A stretch of 64,000 bases of DNA, from the NCBI RefSeq assembly GCF_018333375.1, contig NZ_BORW01000030.1:1-64000 (forward strand), given 5' to 3'. Made by a program: the position numbers and the translations under genes. Shown here piece after piece: positions 17,195-26,502 of the stretch (the first letter of the stretch is position 1; each line of letters opens with the position of its first letter). The DNA is from Paenibacillus cookii. Lineage in GTDB: Bacteria; Bacillota; Bacilli; Paenibacillales; Paenibacillaceae. Under the pieces are notes generated by a model. That model saw nothing but the letters and a program-made list of their open reading frames with translations. It searched no databases and had not been told where the DNA came from.

Positions 17195-18022
17195 CTACGC
17201 GGAGACTTTCCGGGCGATCAATTTCGTCATGGCGTGCTGGTGCGGAACGCCCGATGAATTGCAGTCGAATACGACTTCGGAGCTTTCATGCAGGAACCAG
17301 TCGCGGTAATGTCCGATTAATTCGCCGGAATGCCATTTGTGGGCATTCGTCTCTTTTTCCGGAGGCGGGGCAATAAAGGGTTTATGGACGAAAACGTTAA
17401 AAACATGCAATCCGTTTTCGTTGGTGAATCTCTTGTAATTATCGAAAATTTCATCCCGGAAGTCCGGTTTGATATAATGCAGCACGCCGCTTGAGTATAA
17501 AACGTCGAAACCGGAATCCAACCGGAAATCCATTATATCGGCCTTAAACACGTTGACGTGGACGCCGGTTTTTTCGGCGAGCCTTTTCGTTTTGGAGATT
17601 CCGGCATCCGTAATGTCGAATGCGGTGACGTCGTAGCCGTTTCTCGCAAAAAACACCGCGTCTTTCCCTTCGCCGCACCCGATGTCGAGCAGCTTCAAGC
17701 GCCTGGTCGGAGGCATGAGCTGCAGGACCTGATAACATGCGCTGTTCGGTTCCAGACCCCAAATGTAATCCGGCGTTTTGTATTCCTCTTCATAAACCGT
17801 AACCGCCTTGTCGTAAGAAAGGTAGCCCAGAAGCTTGTCGATGCCGACCTGCAACGTTGCGGACAACTGGGGCAGCAGGGAAAGCTCGGGCAACGACTGC
17901 GCATTTTCCCATTTGGATACGGCTTGAAAGGAGAGGCCAAGCCGTGCGGCCAGCTCCTCTTGCGTTAATCCCCGTTCTTTCCGGTATCTAACGATGTTTC
18001 TCGCCAAAGTTTCTTTCAACAT
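17195..18022 (-). CDS. XRE helix-turn-helix fused to a TehB-like SAM methyltransferase
   Basis: 275 residues. Residues 1-65 are a Cro/CI helix-turn-helix (ERGLTQEELAARLGLSFQAV, then SKWENAQSLPELSLLPQLS). From about residue 110 a class I methyltransferase follows: LLDIGCGEGKDAVFFARNG (SAM motif I), FDITDAG, and KADIMDF and YSSGVLHY further on. The methyltransferase part resembles TehB-type enzymes, which can methylate metalloids or small thiols. The fusion suggests a regulator that senses SAM or the substrate, or an enzyme that controls its own gene; neither is shown. The gene stands alone with its own terminator. Confidence 0.85.
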   Translation of the reverse strand: MLKETLARNIVRYRKERGLTQEELAARLGLSFQAVSKWENAQSLPELSLLPQLSATLQVGIDKLLGYLSYDKAVTVYEEEYKTPDYIWGLEPNSACYQVLQLMPPTRRLKLLDIGCGEGKDAVFFARNGYDVTAFDITDAGISKTKRLAEKTGVHVNVFKADIMDFRLDSGFDVLYSSGVLHYIKPDFRDEIFDNYKRFTNENGLHVFNVFVHKPFIAPPPEKETNAHKWHSGELIGHYRDWFLHESSEVVFDCNSSGVPHQHAMTKLIARKVSA

Positions 18023-18137
18023 ATGTCACGCTCCTTTATGTACCACATTGTAGCGGCGGGCATTGGAGCGGACAATAACTTTGAAATTGACTTTTTCCCC
18101 GGTTCAACCGCCGGTTGAGCCAGCCAGCCCCAAAAGC

Positions 18138-19796
18138 TCATTTCGAGGCGCTCACCACCCGGTTCCGGCCTTCCCTTTTCGCTTGGTATAACACATGGTC
18201 GACCGATTGGAACAGCTCGCTGATCAGGGTCATGGAGCCCGGGATCAAATCGAGCGGGAAACGATCGACGGACAACAGCCCGATGCTTACCGTCACGGAT
18301 AATGCGTTTTTCAGGCCGGGCACCATCATTTTATTCGCTTCAACGGCCGCACGAATCCGCTCGGCCAGCTCCAGCGCCGCTTCCGAACCGGTAAAGGGGA
18401 GATAGACGATGAACTCTTCGCCGCCGAAGCGGGCCAAAATATCGGTATCCCTAAGGGTTTGCTTTATGACGTTGACCGTGCTGCAGATGACCTCATCCCC
18501 GGTCAAGTGCCCGTACCGGTCGTTGATCAGCTTAAAAAAGTCGATGTCCAACAACAGGATGGAAAAGGGGATATGCCGTTCGATATGATTTCTGACTTCT
18601 TGCTCTAATTGCTGGGTTATGTAATTTCGATTGAAGCAGCCGGTCAGGCCGTCCGTAATTGCCATTTGCTGAAGCTTCTGATTCGTGAGGTGCAGCTCCT
18701 GCTGCATCTCGCTTAACGTTTGATTGCGTTCCTGCAGGATCTCGTTTTGCTTTGCCGTTTCTTCGATGAGCTGGCGCAGACGGCTTCGGTCCTGGAAAGT
18801 TATGATCCGTCCGACGCGCGTCCCGCCAACGACGATGGGCGAAACATGGATATGAACATGACGCCTGTCGCCCTTTTCGTATAAAACGTCGATTTCCGGG
18901 CTCTCGAGCGGATCGTTTTTGTATTTTGCAATGAACGTGCCCGACGTGCCGGTGCCTGCATCCGGCAAAATAGCCGCGATTTCAAACCGGTCGCCGATGT
19001 GCAAATCCAAAAAGGCAGGCAGCGAACGGTTCGTCTCCACGATGATTTCGTTATCGTCCAGAACCAGGATGCCCAGATTGATGGTATTGATAATGTCTTG
19101 GTGGGCGATTTTCAGCAAATCAAAAACCTTGTCCCGATGTATGGCGACGATAAAAAAGACAGCCGAAAGCAAAATGCCCGCCGACGTCAGCCCGGGAATG
19201 ACCATGGAGGAAACGCGAAAGACGACGTTCACCAAAATATCCGCGCCAATAAACGCCATGACGACGACCATTCCGCGGAGTACTTGCGTGACCTGTTTTT
19301 TGATCCGGTCTGCCCGGCTGGCCGACAATGCGGAATGAATCACCCACAGCGAAACGACCCCGTACCCGATCAGCACCAAAGACGTCAGCCAAAAAAGCGG
19401 TCCGTAACTACGTTCGGCGTATTGGCCGTGCAGCGGCTGCACGAACATCCCGTTCGGATTCGAGATGACGATGGCTGCGGCAAGACATGCCGGAAGGGCG
19501 ATCAGCACGGGAAGTCCTTTGCGGGCGGGCAGCGTCCTTTTCGTCAGCAGAAGGGTAAAAAACAGCCACCCCACCGCCAGCAGCGCCAGATCCACGAAAG
19601 CGATCTTCACGTATAATAGTTGGAGCCTCGGGGAATCCGTCACCTGGATGGCGAATTGGCAAAGCGGCCATAACGTCATGAAGAAATGAAACATGAGATA
19701 AACCTTATGCAGGACGGTGATCGTGACGGAAATAAATACATACGCAAGCAAAGCCAATAAAAGGATGCAAACGATTAAATCGATCCATGCCATCAC
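18138..19796 (-). CDS. Membrane diguanylate cyclase (7TM-PAS-GGDEF)
   Basis: 552 residues. The N-terminal 225 residues form about seven hydrophobic helices of the histidine-kinase N-terminal 7TM sensor type. A PAS-like domain follows (about 230-340, LGILVLDDNEIIVETNRSLP), then a coiled coil (EETAKQNEILQERNQTLSEM), then a GGDEF domain from about 385. The active loop reads ARFGGEEF, so cyclase activity that makes c-di-GMP is likely. RDTD five residues before GGEEF is an intact inhibitory I-site. The product controls motility and surface behaviour in Firmicutes. The start is GTG 19796 or ATG 19793, behind GAGGTG. No EAL domain is present. Confidence 0.93.
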   Translation of the reverse strand: MMAWIDLIVCILLLALLAYVFISVTITVLHKVYLMFHFFMTLWPLCQFAIQVTDSPRLQLLYVKIAFVDLALLAVGWLFFTLLLTKRTLPARKGLPVLIALPACLAAAIVISNPNGMFVQPLHGQYAERSYGPLFWLTSLVLIGYGVVSLWVIHSALSASRADRIKKQVTQVLRGMVVVMAFIGADILVNVVFRVSSMVIPGLTSAGILLSAVFFIVAIHRDKVFDLLKIAHQDIINTINLGILVLDDNEIIVETNRSLPAFLDLHIGDRFEIAAILPDAGTGTSGTFIAKYKNDPLESPEIDVLYEKGDRRHVHIHVSPIVVGGTRVGRIITFQDRSRLRQLIEETAKQNEILQERNQTLSEMQQELHLTNQKLQQMAITDGLTGCFNRNYITQQLEQEVRNHIERHIPFSILLLDIDFFKLINDRYGHLTGDEVICSTVNVIKQTLRDTDILARFGGEEFIVYLPFTGSEAALELAERIRAAVEANKMMVPGLKNALSVTVSIGLLSVDRFPLDLIPGSMTLISELFQSVDHVLYQAKREGRNRVVSASK

Positions 19797-19908
19797 ACGA
19801 TGTACACCTCGAATGTGTTAAAGTAAAGTCGACTCATTCATTCTAACACGGAAAAAGATAAACGAACAAAATATTTCAGGATAAGAAAATTTTAGATAAG
19901 GAGGCGCT

Positions 19909-20025
19909 AGACCGGCCTTCTTTCAGGCGTACGGGGAGACCGACGAAGAGACGAAGCTGTTGGCGCGGCTCATCGGGGTGTTTAAAAAAACGCGCCAAAC
20001 CGGGCAGCGTTTTTTTGGCTTTTAG
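19909..20025 (+). pseudogene. Short coding relic, probably a protein C-terminus
   Basis: About 37 codons reading RPAFFQAYGETDEETKLLAR and on to KKTRQTGQRFFGF then stop. It looks like a genuine protein C-terminus; the FFQAYG...DEETKLLARLI pattern recalls small-molecule phosphotransferases, but this is a weak resemblance. No start codon fits, although AAGGAGG lies just upstream. The T-rich hairpin at 19984-20016 lies inside its end. Confidence 0.4.
19984..20016 (+). terminator. Terminator-like hairpin within the relic
   Basis: AAAAAAACGC pairs with GCGTTTTTTT across a 13-base loop, giving a T7 tail. Confidence 0.6.
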
Positions 20026-20239
20026 GAAAATCAGATTATGCTGAATCTAGTTTGAATGGCCTAATCTACTCAAATATGAAGCAGCTGAAGGGTGAACTTC
20101 CACCGCTTTATGTTACTTTTGCAACTACTTTAGGGGAAGGATTGCTTGTTATAATAAAGATTGTGTCCCATTTTTTGGAAACCTGCCGTTTCATGCGCAT
20201 ATCCCTATAAAAAATGTTTGTGGAATGAGGTAATTTTTC

Positions 20240-21940
20240 GTGACAATGATAGGCATCGATTTAGGAACAACGAACAGCCTTGCGGCCTGCTGGACGGAGG
20301 GCGGACCTGTGATTATTCCGAACGTGCTCGGCGAGCGGCTAACGCCGTCCATCGTCAGCGTGGACGAAAACGGGGAAATTTTGGTCGGGCAAATCGCCAA
20401 GGAACGGCTGATTACCCACCCCGAGCTGACGGCCGCGGCGTTCAAAAGATATATGGGGACGGAAAAGGTGTTCCGTCTCGGCAGATATTCTTTTTCGCCG
20501 GAAGAACTTTCTTCTTTTGTCGTCAAAGCTTTGAAGGCGGATGCCGAAGCCTATCTCGGACAAGAGGTGACGGAGGTGGTCATCAGCGTTCCAGCGTATT
20601 TCAACGATACCCAGCGCAAGGCGACGAAGCGGGCCGCGGAAATCGCCGGGCTGAAGGTGGAGCGGCTGATCAGCGAGCCTACGGCCGCCGCCATCGCGTA
20701 CGGGCTGCATCAACAGCAGTCGGAAACGAAGTTTCTCGTATTTGACCTGGGCGGAGGCACGTTTGACGTGTCGATTTTGGAATTTTTCGAGGGCGTCATG
20801 GAAGTCCAGTCGATTGCCGGCGACAATTATTTGGGCGGCGAGGATTTTACCGAGCTCCTTGCATCCTGGTTTGCGGAAAGGCACGGCATCGACGTTCATG
20901 CCTTGGAAGCGAAGGAACGATCCGCGCTGTTCAAACAAGCGGAAGTATGCAAGCGCGGCATCGGAAACGGTACATACGGGCAAATGAGCTTTACTTGGGA
21001 CGGGAAGGAATACGAATCGACCATCGACCGGAACGAATTCGAGAAAATCGCCGGCCAGCTGATGCTTCGGCTGCGCCATCCGATCGAACGCGCGCTGCGC
21101 GACGCCTCGCTTACGCCGGACGAACTCGATGCGGTCATTTTAATCGGCGGAGCCACGCGTATGCCGGTCATCAAATCGGTCGTCAGCCGCATGTTCGGCA
21201 AGCTGCCGTTCAATCAGATCAACCCGGATGAGGCGGTGGCGTTGGGCGCGGCGATCCAGGTGGCCCTCAAGCAGAGGGACGAGGCGCTCAAAGAGGTCGT
21301 GCTGACGGACGTATGTCCTTATACGCTTGGCATCGAAACGACGAAGCCGCTGGGCGGCGGCCAATTCGACAGCGGCCATTTCAGCCCGATCATCGAGCGG
21401 AACACGCCGATTCCGGTGAGCAAGGTCGAAACCTACAGCACCATCCACGATCAGCAAAAAAGCATTCGCGTCGTGATCTACCAAGGCGAAAGCCGAAAAG
21501 TGGACAACAATATCCGCCTTGGCGAGCTGGAGGTCCAGATCCCGGCCGATGAAGCGGGGAACCAGTCGATCGACGTCAGGTTTACGTATGACATCAACGG
21601 AATTTTGGAAGTCGAGGTTACCGTGCTGAGCACAGGCCTCAAACAAAGAACCGTCATCGAAAAAAATCCCGGCAAACTGTCGCAAAAGGAAATCGAAGAA
21701 CGGCTGCAGCAGCTGAAAGACATCAAAATCCATCCCCGCGAACGTGCGGAAAACCGGCTGCTGCTGGCCAAAGGGGAGCGGCTTTACGAGGAATCGCTGG
21801 GCGAAAGACGCTCGGAGATCGCGTTTTTGCTGCAAAGATTCGAGCAGGTGCTTGCCTCCCAAAACGAGCAGGACGTCAAAAAGGCGGCGGCGGTCTTAAA
21901 GAAACAGCTGGAGGAGCTTGAAAGGTGGCGTGACTATTAA
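20240..21940 (+). CDS. hscC: HscC-like Hsp70 chaperone
   Basis: 566 residues, shorter than DnaK (about 610) and close to E. coli HscC (556). Nucleotide-binding motifs are intact: IGIDLGTTNS at the start, FDLGGGTFDVS near 170, LIGGATRMP near 305. A beta substrate-binding domain follows (ERNTPIPVSK, VVIYQGES), then only a short helical end, so the lid is reduced as in HscC. It is a cytosolic ATP-driven protein-folding factor that needs a J-protein. The start is GTG with GAGGT upstream. The stop overlaps the start of the J-protein gene (TAATG), so the two are translationally coupled. It is clearly a paralogue, not the housekeeping dnaK. Confidence 0.9.
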   Translation: MTMIGIDLGTTNSLAACWTEGGPVIIPNVLGERLTPSIVSVDENGEILVGQIAKERLITHPELTAAAFKRYMGTEKVFRLGRYSFSPEELSSFVVKALKADAEAYLGQEVTEVVISVPAYFNDTQRKATKRAAEIAGLKVERLISEPTAAAIAYGLHQQQSETKFLVFDLGGGTFDVSILEFFEGVMEVQSIAGDNYLGGEDFTELLASWFAERHGIDVHALEAKERSALFKQAEVCKRGIGNGTYGQMSFTWDGKEYESTIDRNEFEKIAGQLMLRLRHPIERALRDASLTPDELDAVILIGGATRMPVIKSVVSRMFGKLPFNQINPDEAVALGAAIQVALKQRDEALKEVVLTDVCPYTLGIETTKPLGGGQFDSGHFSPIIERNTPIPVSKVETYSTIHDQQKSIRVVIYQGESRKVDNNIRLGELEVQIPADEAGNQSIDVRFTYDINGILEVEVTVLSTGLKQRTVIEKNPGKLSQKEIEERLQQLKDIKIHPRERAENRLLLAKGERLYEESLGERRSEIAFLLQRFEQVLASQNEQDVKKAAAVLKKQLEELERWRDY

Positions 21941-24033
21941 TGCAAGTTTGGAATATCCTCGGGATCGAAGCGACGGATGATACCGCCAAGATCAAAAAGG
22001 CTTATGCGGCCAAACTGAAGCAGCATCATCCCGAGGACGATCCGGAAGGGTATCAGCGGCTCAGGGAGGCATATGATTTCGCCCTGAAGGAAGCAAAGCG
22101 GCACCGGAAACAAGCGGCAAGCGCGGCTTCCGCGGAACCGGAAGGGCTGCGGGAGGAAGACGGGACATCCGCTTTTTTTGAAACGGAGACGGAATTGGAG
22201 CAGCACCATAAAGCCTGGCATGGGGAGATGTTCGACCTGGACGAAGACGGACAGGAGGAGGTTGGATCCGCTTCCGAGCCCGAGACCGAAACGACGTACG
22301 TTCACCGCCGCGTTGCCGATTTTGGCCAGCCCCTGCCCCGCGAGCAGGCCGATCCGGCGGAATCCTTCATGGAACGGATCGAACGGCTGTACGAGGATTT
22401 TCCTTCGCGGATCGATCCGAACCGGTGGATGGAGGAGCTGAATTCCGACGCCATCTGGAACGTAAGCATCCAGTCCAATGTATCCGGCCGGCTGCTTTAT
22501 TTCATGGATGATCATCATTTTGTGCCCGAAGCCGTTTGGACGATGCTGGAAGGCACTTTTCATTGGAGCGAAATGGCTGCGGAGGATCCGGAAGAGTTCA
22601 AGGACGAATTTCCGAACGTATACGCCTATGCGGTGGAGAAACCGTCGCTGCTGCATTTGGGATATTCGGCGCTTTTGCAGGCACAGGATGCCGATGTGGA
22701 GGATTTTTTGTGGTTGCGGGAAAAAGGGCTGCTGCTGATGCTGGAACAAGATTACGAGTCGGCGGCGGAGCTGCTTGAAGAAGCGGCAGGCATGTTCGGA
22801 GCGGATCCGGATGTCGTCCGGCTGCTCACGGAATGTTACGTGCAGACGGGAGAGCGGGATAAAGCGCTTCAGGCAAGCAGCGAATTGATCCGGCTTCAGC
22901 CTGATGAAATTGACGGATACCTGCACCGGGCACGGCTTTGGCTTGATCAAGGCAACCTGAACGAAAGCCTCCAGGACGCAAACCGCATTTTGGAGCGCAA
23001 CCCGTCCAACAGGTTGGCGCTTTCCATCGCCGGGCGCTGTTACATGAAGCTTGGAGAGCTGGATAAGGCGTACGGCATGTTCAAACGGATCGCGGACGAA
23101 CAGCCGAACGATATCGAAGCCGTGTTGGCCCTGGCGGACATCGACATGCAAAAGCTGGACGCGCTCAAGGCCCGGCCTGCCGGCGGCAAACAAGCGGAAC
23201 GGAAAAAGCTGCTGCGGGCGCTGGGCAGCAAACCTCTTGGCCTGCGGCTCAAGCAGGGCGCTTATTTTCTGCTCGCGGGGAAATGGGTCAGCCTGGTCAT
23301 CCTTATCATTTTGCACCTTTATGCGGCATCCTCTTTTGCGAAGTACACAGGGGAAAGCCTGATCGGTTATTTCGCCCATGCCGATAAACCGCTCGAAATC
23401 CGAACGGTGGCTTCCGTCGACGAACTCGGCCGGCTGCCGGCGAAGGTGGACGGCGTTCGTTTCACGCTTGAAAAGGCGCAATATACCGGCGTGGTTCAAG
23501 TGACGACGAAGGAAGAGGATGAAGAGGATGAAGGGGATATCAGTTATTTGAAAGAAGAAGAAGCGCAAAAGCAGGGAACGGATTCGGTTATAACCGGATA
23601 TGTATTTGTGGGCGAGTTGAACGGCAAGCAGTTGATCGTCCTTGCGAATCAAAAGCAGGCCGAACAGATGGGCGGCCGGGGCAAGATCGAGCTGGAAGGA
23701 ACGGTTCGCGATACGGATGCGGATATCGTCAGCGAATACCAAACATGGAGAAGCCATATGGCCGAAGCCGAAGCGGCCGCGGCGGCATTGCCGGAAAAAG
23801 ACGAAGCGGACAAAATCAAGAACAGCCTTGAACGAATGAAAAAGGTACAGATGAATCTACCGTTTATGTATCCCAAGCCGGAAACCTACGTCGATGCGGT
23901 TAAGACGCCGACAAGCGACGGTCATGTCCGCATCCCCGTAAGGTTTTATATCCTGTTCTTCATTATGGCGTTGTTTTACATCTCCGTCTTTGCCGAAATT
24001 CGAAGAATATGGCGTTTTCTGCGTTACAATTAA
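21940..24033 (+). CDS. Membrane J-domain/TPR co-chaperone, DjlB/DjlC-like
   Basis: 697 residues. Residues 1-50 form a J-like domain: IKKAYAAKLKQHHPEDDPEG then YQRLREAYDFALKEA, of the DjlB/DjlC type, with HPE where canonical J-proteins have HPD. A variable acidic region follows, then about four TPR repeats (roughly 250-405, for example VRLLTECYVQTGERDKALQA). Two hydrophobic helices (about 448-465 and 667-688) suggest membrane anchoring with an extracytoplasmic stretch between. It overlaps the hscC-like gene by one base, so it is the obvious partner that would feed that Hsp70. Its clients are unknown. Confidence 0.85.
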   Translation: MQVWNILGIEATDDTAKIKKAYAAKLKQHHPEDDPEGYQRLREAYDFALKEAKRHRKQAASAASAEPEGLREEDGTSAFFETETELEQHHKAWHGEMFDLDEDGQEEVGSASEPETETTYVHRRVADFGQPLPREQADPAESFMERIERLYEDFPSRIDPNRWMEELNSDAIWNVSIQSNVSGRLLYFMDDHHFVPEAVWTMLEGTFHWSEMAAEDPEEFKDEFPNVYAYAVEKPSLLHLGYSALLQAQDADVEDFLWLREKGLLLMLEQDYESAAELLEEAAGMFGADPDVVRLLTECYVQTGERDKALQASSELIRLQPDEIDGYLHRARLWLDQGNLNESLQDANRILERNPSNRLALSIAGRCYMKLGELDKAYGMFKRIADEQPNDIEAVLALADIDMQKLDALKARPAGGKQAERKKLLRALGSKPLGLRLKQGAYFLLAGKWVSLVILIILHLYAASSFAKYTGESLIGYFAHADKPLEIRTVASVDELGRLPAKVDGVRFTLEKAQYTGVVQVTTKEEDEEDEGDISYLKEEEAQKQGTDSVITGYVFVGELNGKQLIVLANQKQAEQMGGRGKIELEGTVRDTDADIVSEYQTWRSHMAEAEAAAAALPEKDEADKIKNSLERMKKVQMNLPFMYPKPETYVDAVKTPTSDGHVRIPVRFYILFFIMALFYISVFAEIRRIWRFLRYN

Positions 24034-24054
24034 GGCTTGAAGGGAGGAATGGGC

Positions 24055-24696
24055 TTGCAGCAGACGATGGAGCTTGCCGGGGCTTTGCAGCCCTATGTCG
24101 ATGCGATGACGGCGCTGTGCATCGAAGGGCGTTATGCCGACTATCACGTTCAAAACCCGAACAGGGTGTTTTCCAAAACAACGGATACCCGCAATACGTT
24201 AAAATTATGGAAAATCGAAAATGCGGACGGATTAAAAGAAGCGCTGGAGTGGTTTTTGGCGGAAGGAATGAGGAAAGAGTTCGCGGATCTGGGCGGTACA
24301 TTGTCCGTGCTGAAGGCTGAAAAGCGGGCCGGATATATCGAGGAAACGCAGGACCCGGTCCTCAGGCATAAGCTGTCCGTCGCCAACCAATATTTGGGGC
24401 GGCTGCCTGCCGGGGGGATCGCGGCGTACGATTGCAGCTGGGGCGTGTTTATCAGCTGTGCCGCGCGGAAAATGGTTTATTTGACCGAACAGGAGCGGTG
24501 GGATTATGTCGCCCGATTCGTCGCGCTCGCGAAAGAAAACTATTCGGACTGGAACGATTACACGGCGGGTTTTGCGGCCGGGGCCGCCTATGCTTTCGGG
24601 CAAAAAAGAAGCAGCTATATCTCGGACAATCAAGCCGTTTTCGCGAAGCTGCTGCGGTCGCGCTTTAGCCCGTTCCGGAAAGTGCAGCTGAACTAA
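24055..24696 (+). CDS. DUF1266 protein
   Basis: 213 residues from TTG 24055, seven bases after AGGGAGG; an ATG at 24049 is too close to that site. The pattern LKLWKIENADGLKEALEWFL near residue 55, AAYDCSWGVFISCAARKMVY in the middle, and NYSDWNDYTAGFAAGAAYAF near the end fits DUF1266. That family, as I recall, is also found beside hscC/djlB/djlC in enterobacteria. The function is unknown. It begins 21 bases after the J-protein gene, so it is the third gene of the operon. It is soluble, with no membrane helix. Confidence 0.8.
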   Translation: MQQTMELAGALQPYVDAMTALCIEGRYADYHVQNPNRVFSKTTDTRNTLKLWKIENADGLKEALEWFLAEGMRKEFADLGGTLSVLKAEKRAGYIEETQDPVLRHKLSVANQYLGRLPAGGIAAYDCSWGVFISCAARKMVYLTEQERWDYVARFVALAKENYSDWNDYTAGFAAGAAYAFGQKRSSYISDNQAVFAKLLRSRFSPFRKVQLN

Positions 24697-24708
24697 GCGA
24701 TCACACAT

Positions 24709-24785
24709 AAAAGAATCCGTTCCCCTTGAAAGGCGGTCTTTGCAGCGCAAAGAGACCTAAACATCGAGGGGCGGGTTCTTTTTTA
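24709..24785 (+). terminator. Terminator of the hscC-like operon
   Basis: A large hairpin: AAAAGAATCCGTTCCCC pairs imperfectly with GGGGCGGGTTCTTTTTT, enclosing a second stem GTCTTTGC/GCAAAGAGAC. Confidence 0.75.
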
Positions 24786-24965
24786 TGTCACGGGCTGAAC
24801 CCTATGAAACCGCATAGCGAACTATATTACATAAAGTTTTCTCTATAAAACAGGACTAGATTGGAAAACATCGCCATATACATGGTGTTGGACATGCTTG
24901 GTGATCCATTTTACGAGTCTGGGCTGCATGGCAGCAACATTTTTATTAGAGGAGGCTGTTTGGAT

Positions 24966-26486
24966 ATGGTATATGCTGAACCGGGACAAAACGGATCGAA
25001 GGTCACGTTTAAAAAACGCTACGACAATTATATTGGGGGCAGATGGGTTCCTCCCGTTCAAGGCCAATATTTTGAAAACGTTTCGCCGGTCAACAACCGG
25101 GTGTTTTGCGAGGTTGCCCGTTCGACGGCGGAAGACATCGAGCTTGCGCTCGACGCTGCGCATGAAGCAAAAACGGCTTGGGGACGGACTTCCGCTTCTG
25201 AGCGTGCGAATATGTTAAACCGGATCGCGGACCGGATCGAAGACAACCTGGAGCTGCTTGCGGTGGCCGAAACATGGGATAACGGCAAGCCGGTCCGGGA
25301 GACGCTGGCAGCGGATTTGCCGCTTGCGATCGACCATTTCCGTTATTTTGCCGGCTGCATTCGGGCGCAGGAAGGAACGCTCAGCCAAATCGACGATGAT
25401 ACGGTGGCCTATCATTTCCGTGAGCCGCTCGGGGTCGTCGGGCAAATCATCCCGTGGAATTTTCCGCTGCTGATGGCGACTTGGAAGCTTGCGCCCGCGC
25501 TTGCGGCAGGCAACTGCGTGGTGCTGAAACCGGCGGAGCAGACGCCAGCTTCGATCATGGTGCTTATGGAGCTGATCGGGGACCTGATCCCGCCGGGCGT
25601 CGTCAACGTCGTGAACGGGTTCGGGCTTGAAGCGGGCAAACCGCTTGCATCGAACAGCAGAATCGCCAAGGTTGCTTTTACCGGCGAAACGACGACAGGG
25701 CGGCTGATCATGCAGTATGCCTCGCAAAACCTCATCCCGGTGACGCTGGAGCTCGGCGGCAAATCGCCGAATATTTTCTTTGAAGACGTCATGGCCAAGG
25801 ACGACGCTTTCTTCGATAAAGCGCTTGAGGGCTTTACGTTGTTCGCGCTGAATCAAGGGGAAGTTTGTACCTGTCCGTCCCGCGCATTGATTCAGGAATC
25901 CATTTACGATGCGTTCATGGAGCGGGCGCTCAAGCGCGTCGCCTCGATCAAACAAGGCCATCCGCTGGATCCGGCGACCATGATCGGCGCGCAGGTCTCT
26001 ACCGAACAAATGGAGAAAATCCTCAGCTACATCGACATCGGCAGGCAGGAAGGCGCGGAGTGCCTGATTGGCGGCGGCAGAGCTTCGATCCCCGGGGAGC
26101 TTTCGGACGGGTACTATATCCAGCCGACGGTTTTGAAAGGGCAAAACAACATGAGGATTTTCCAGGAGGAAATTTTCGGACCGGTCGTCGCCGTGACGAC
26201 GTTCAGGGATCGGGAAGAAGCGCTTGCGATCGCAAACGATACGCTTTATGGGCTTGGCGCAGGCGTTTGGACGCGAGACGTCAACACCGCGTACCGGGTC
26301 GGACGCGAAATTCAGGCCGGCCGCGTCTGGACGAATTGTTATCATGCGTATCCGGCTCATGCGGCGTTTGGAGGTTATAAGTCGTCCGGCATCGGCCGAG
26401 AAAACCATCGGATGATGCTGTCCCATTATCAGCAGACGAAAAACCTGTTAGTCAGCTACAGCCCGAAAGCGCTCGGATTTTTCTGA
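24966..26486 (+). CDS. NAD-dependent aldehyde dehydrogenase (ExaC/AldB-like)
   Basis: 506 residues, the length of the ExaC/AldB acetaldehyde dehydrogenases. Visible motifs: IIPWNFPLLMATWKLAPALA (cofactor-binding Asn and Lys region), VTLELGGKSPNIFFED (catalytic Glu), NQGEVCTCPSRALIQ (catalytic Cys), EEIFGPVVAV. It oxidises aldehydes such as acetaldehyde to acids in the cytosol. The ATG at 24966 has AGGAGG about 11 bases upstream; a longer reading from 24861 has no site. The next gene encodes DUF779, which commonly accompanies this subfamily, supporting the acetaldehyde assignment. Confidence 0.9.
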   Translation: MVYAEPGQNGSKVTFKKRYDNYIGGRWVPPVQGQYFENVSPVNNRVFCEVARSTAEDIELALDAAHEAKTAWGRTSASERANMLNRIADRIEDNLELLAVAETWDNGKPVRETLAADLPLAIDHFRYFAGCIRAQEGTLSQIDDDTVAYHFREPLGVVGQIIPWNFPLLMATWKLAPALAAGNCVVLKPAEQTPASIMVLMELIGDLIPPGVVNVVNGFGLEAGKPLASNSRIAKVAFTGETTTGRLIMQYASQNLIPVTLELGGKSPNIFFEDVMAKDDAFFDKALEGFTLFALNQGEVCTCPSRALIQESIYDAFMERALKRVASIKQGHPLDPATMIGAQVSTEQMEKILSYIDIGRQEGAECLIGGGRASIPGELSDGYYIQPTVLKGQNNMRIFQEEIFGPVVAVTTFRDREEALAIANDTLYGLGAGVWTRDVNTAYRVGREIQAGRVWTNCYHAYPAHAAFGGYKSSGIGRENHRMMLSHYQQTKNLLVSYSPKALGFF

Positions 26487-26502
26487 GCCTGAGGAGCCGA
26501 AG

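Larger units (their letters stand above)
19797..20239. other. Intergenic region with a gene relic and the hscC promoter area
   Basis: About 440 bases. It contains the coding relic at 19909-20025, the hairpin at 19984-20016, and TATAAT at about 20151-20156, a good -10 element for the hscC-like operon. A matching -35 is weak. Confidence 0.45.
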
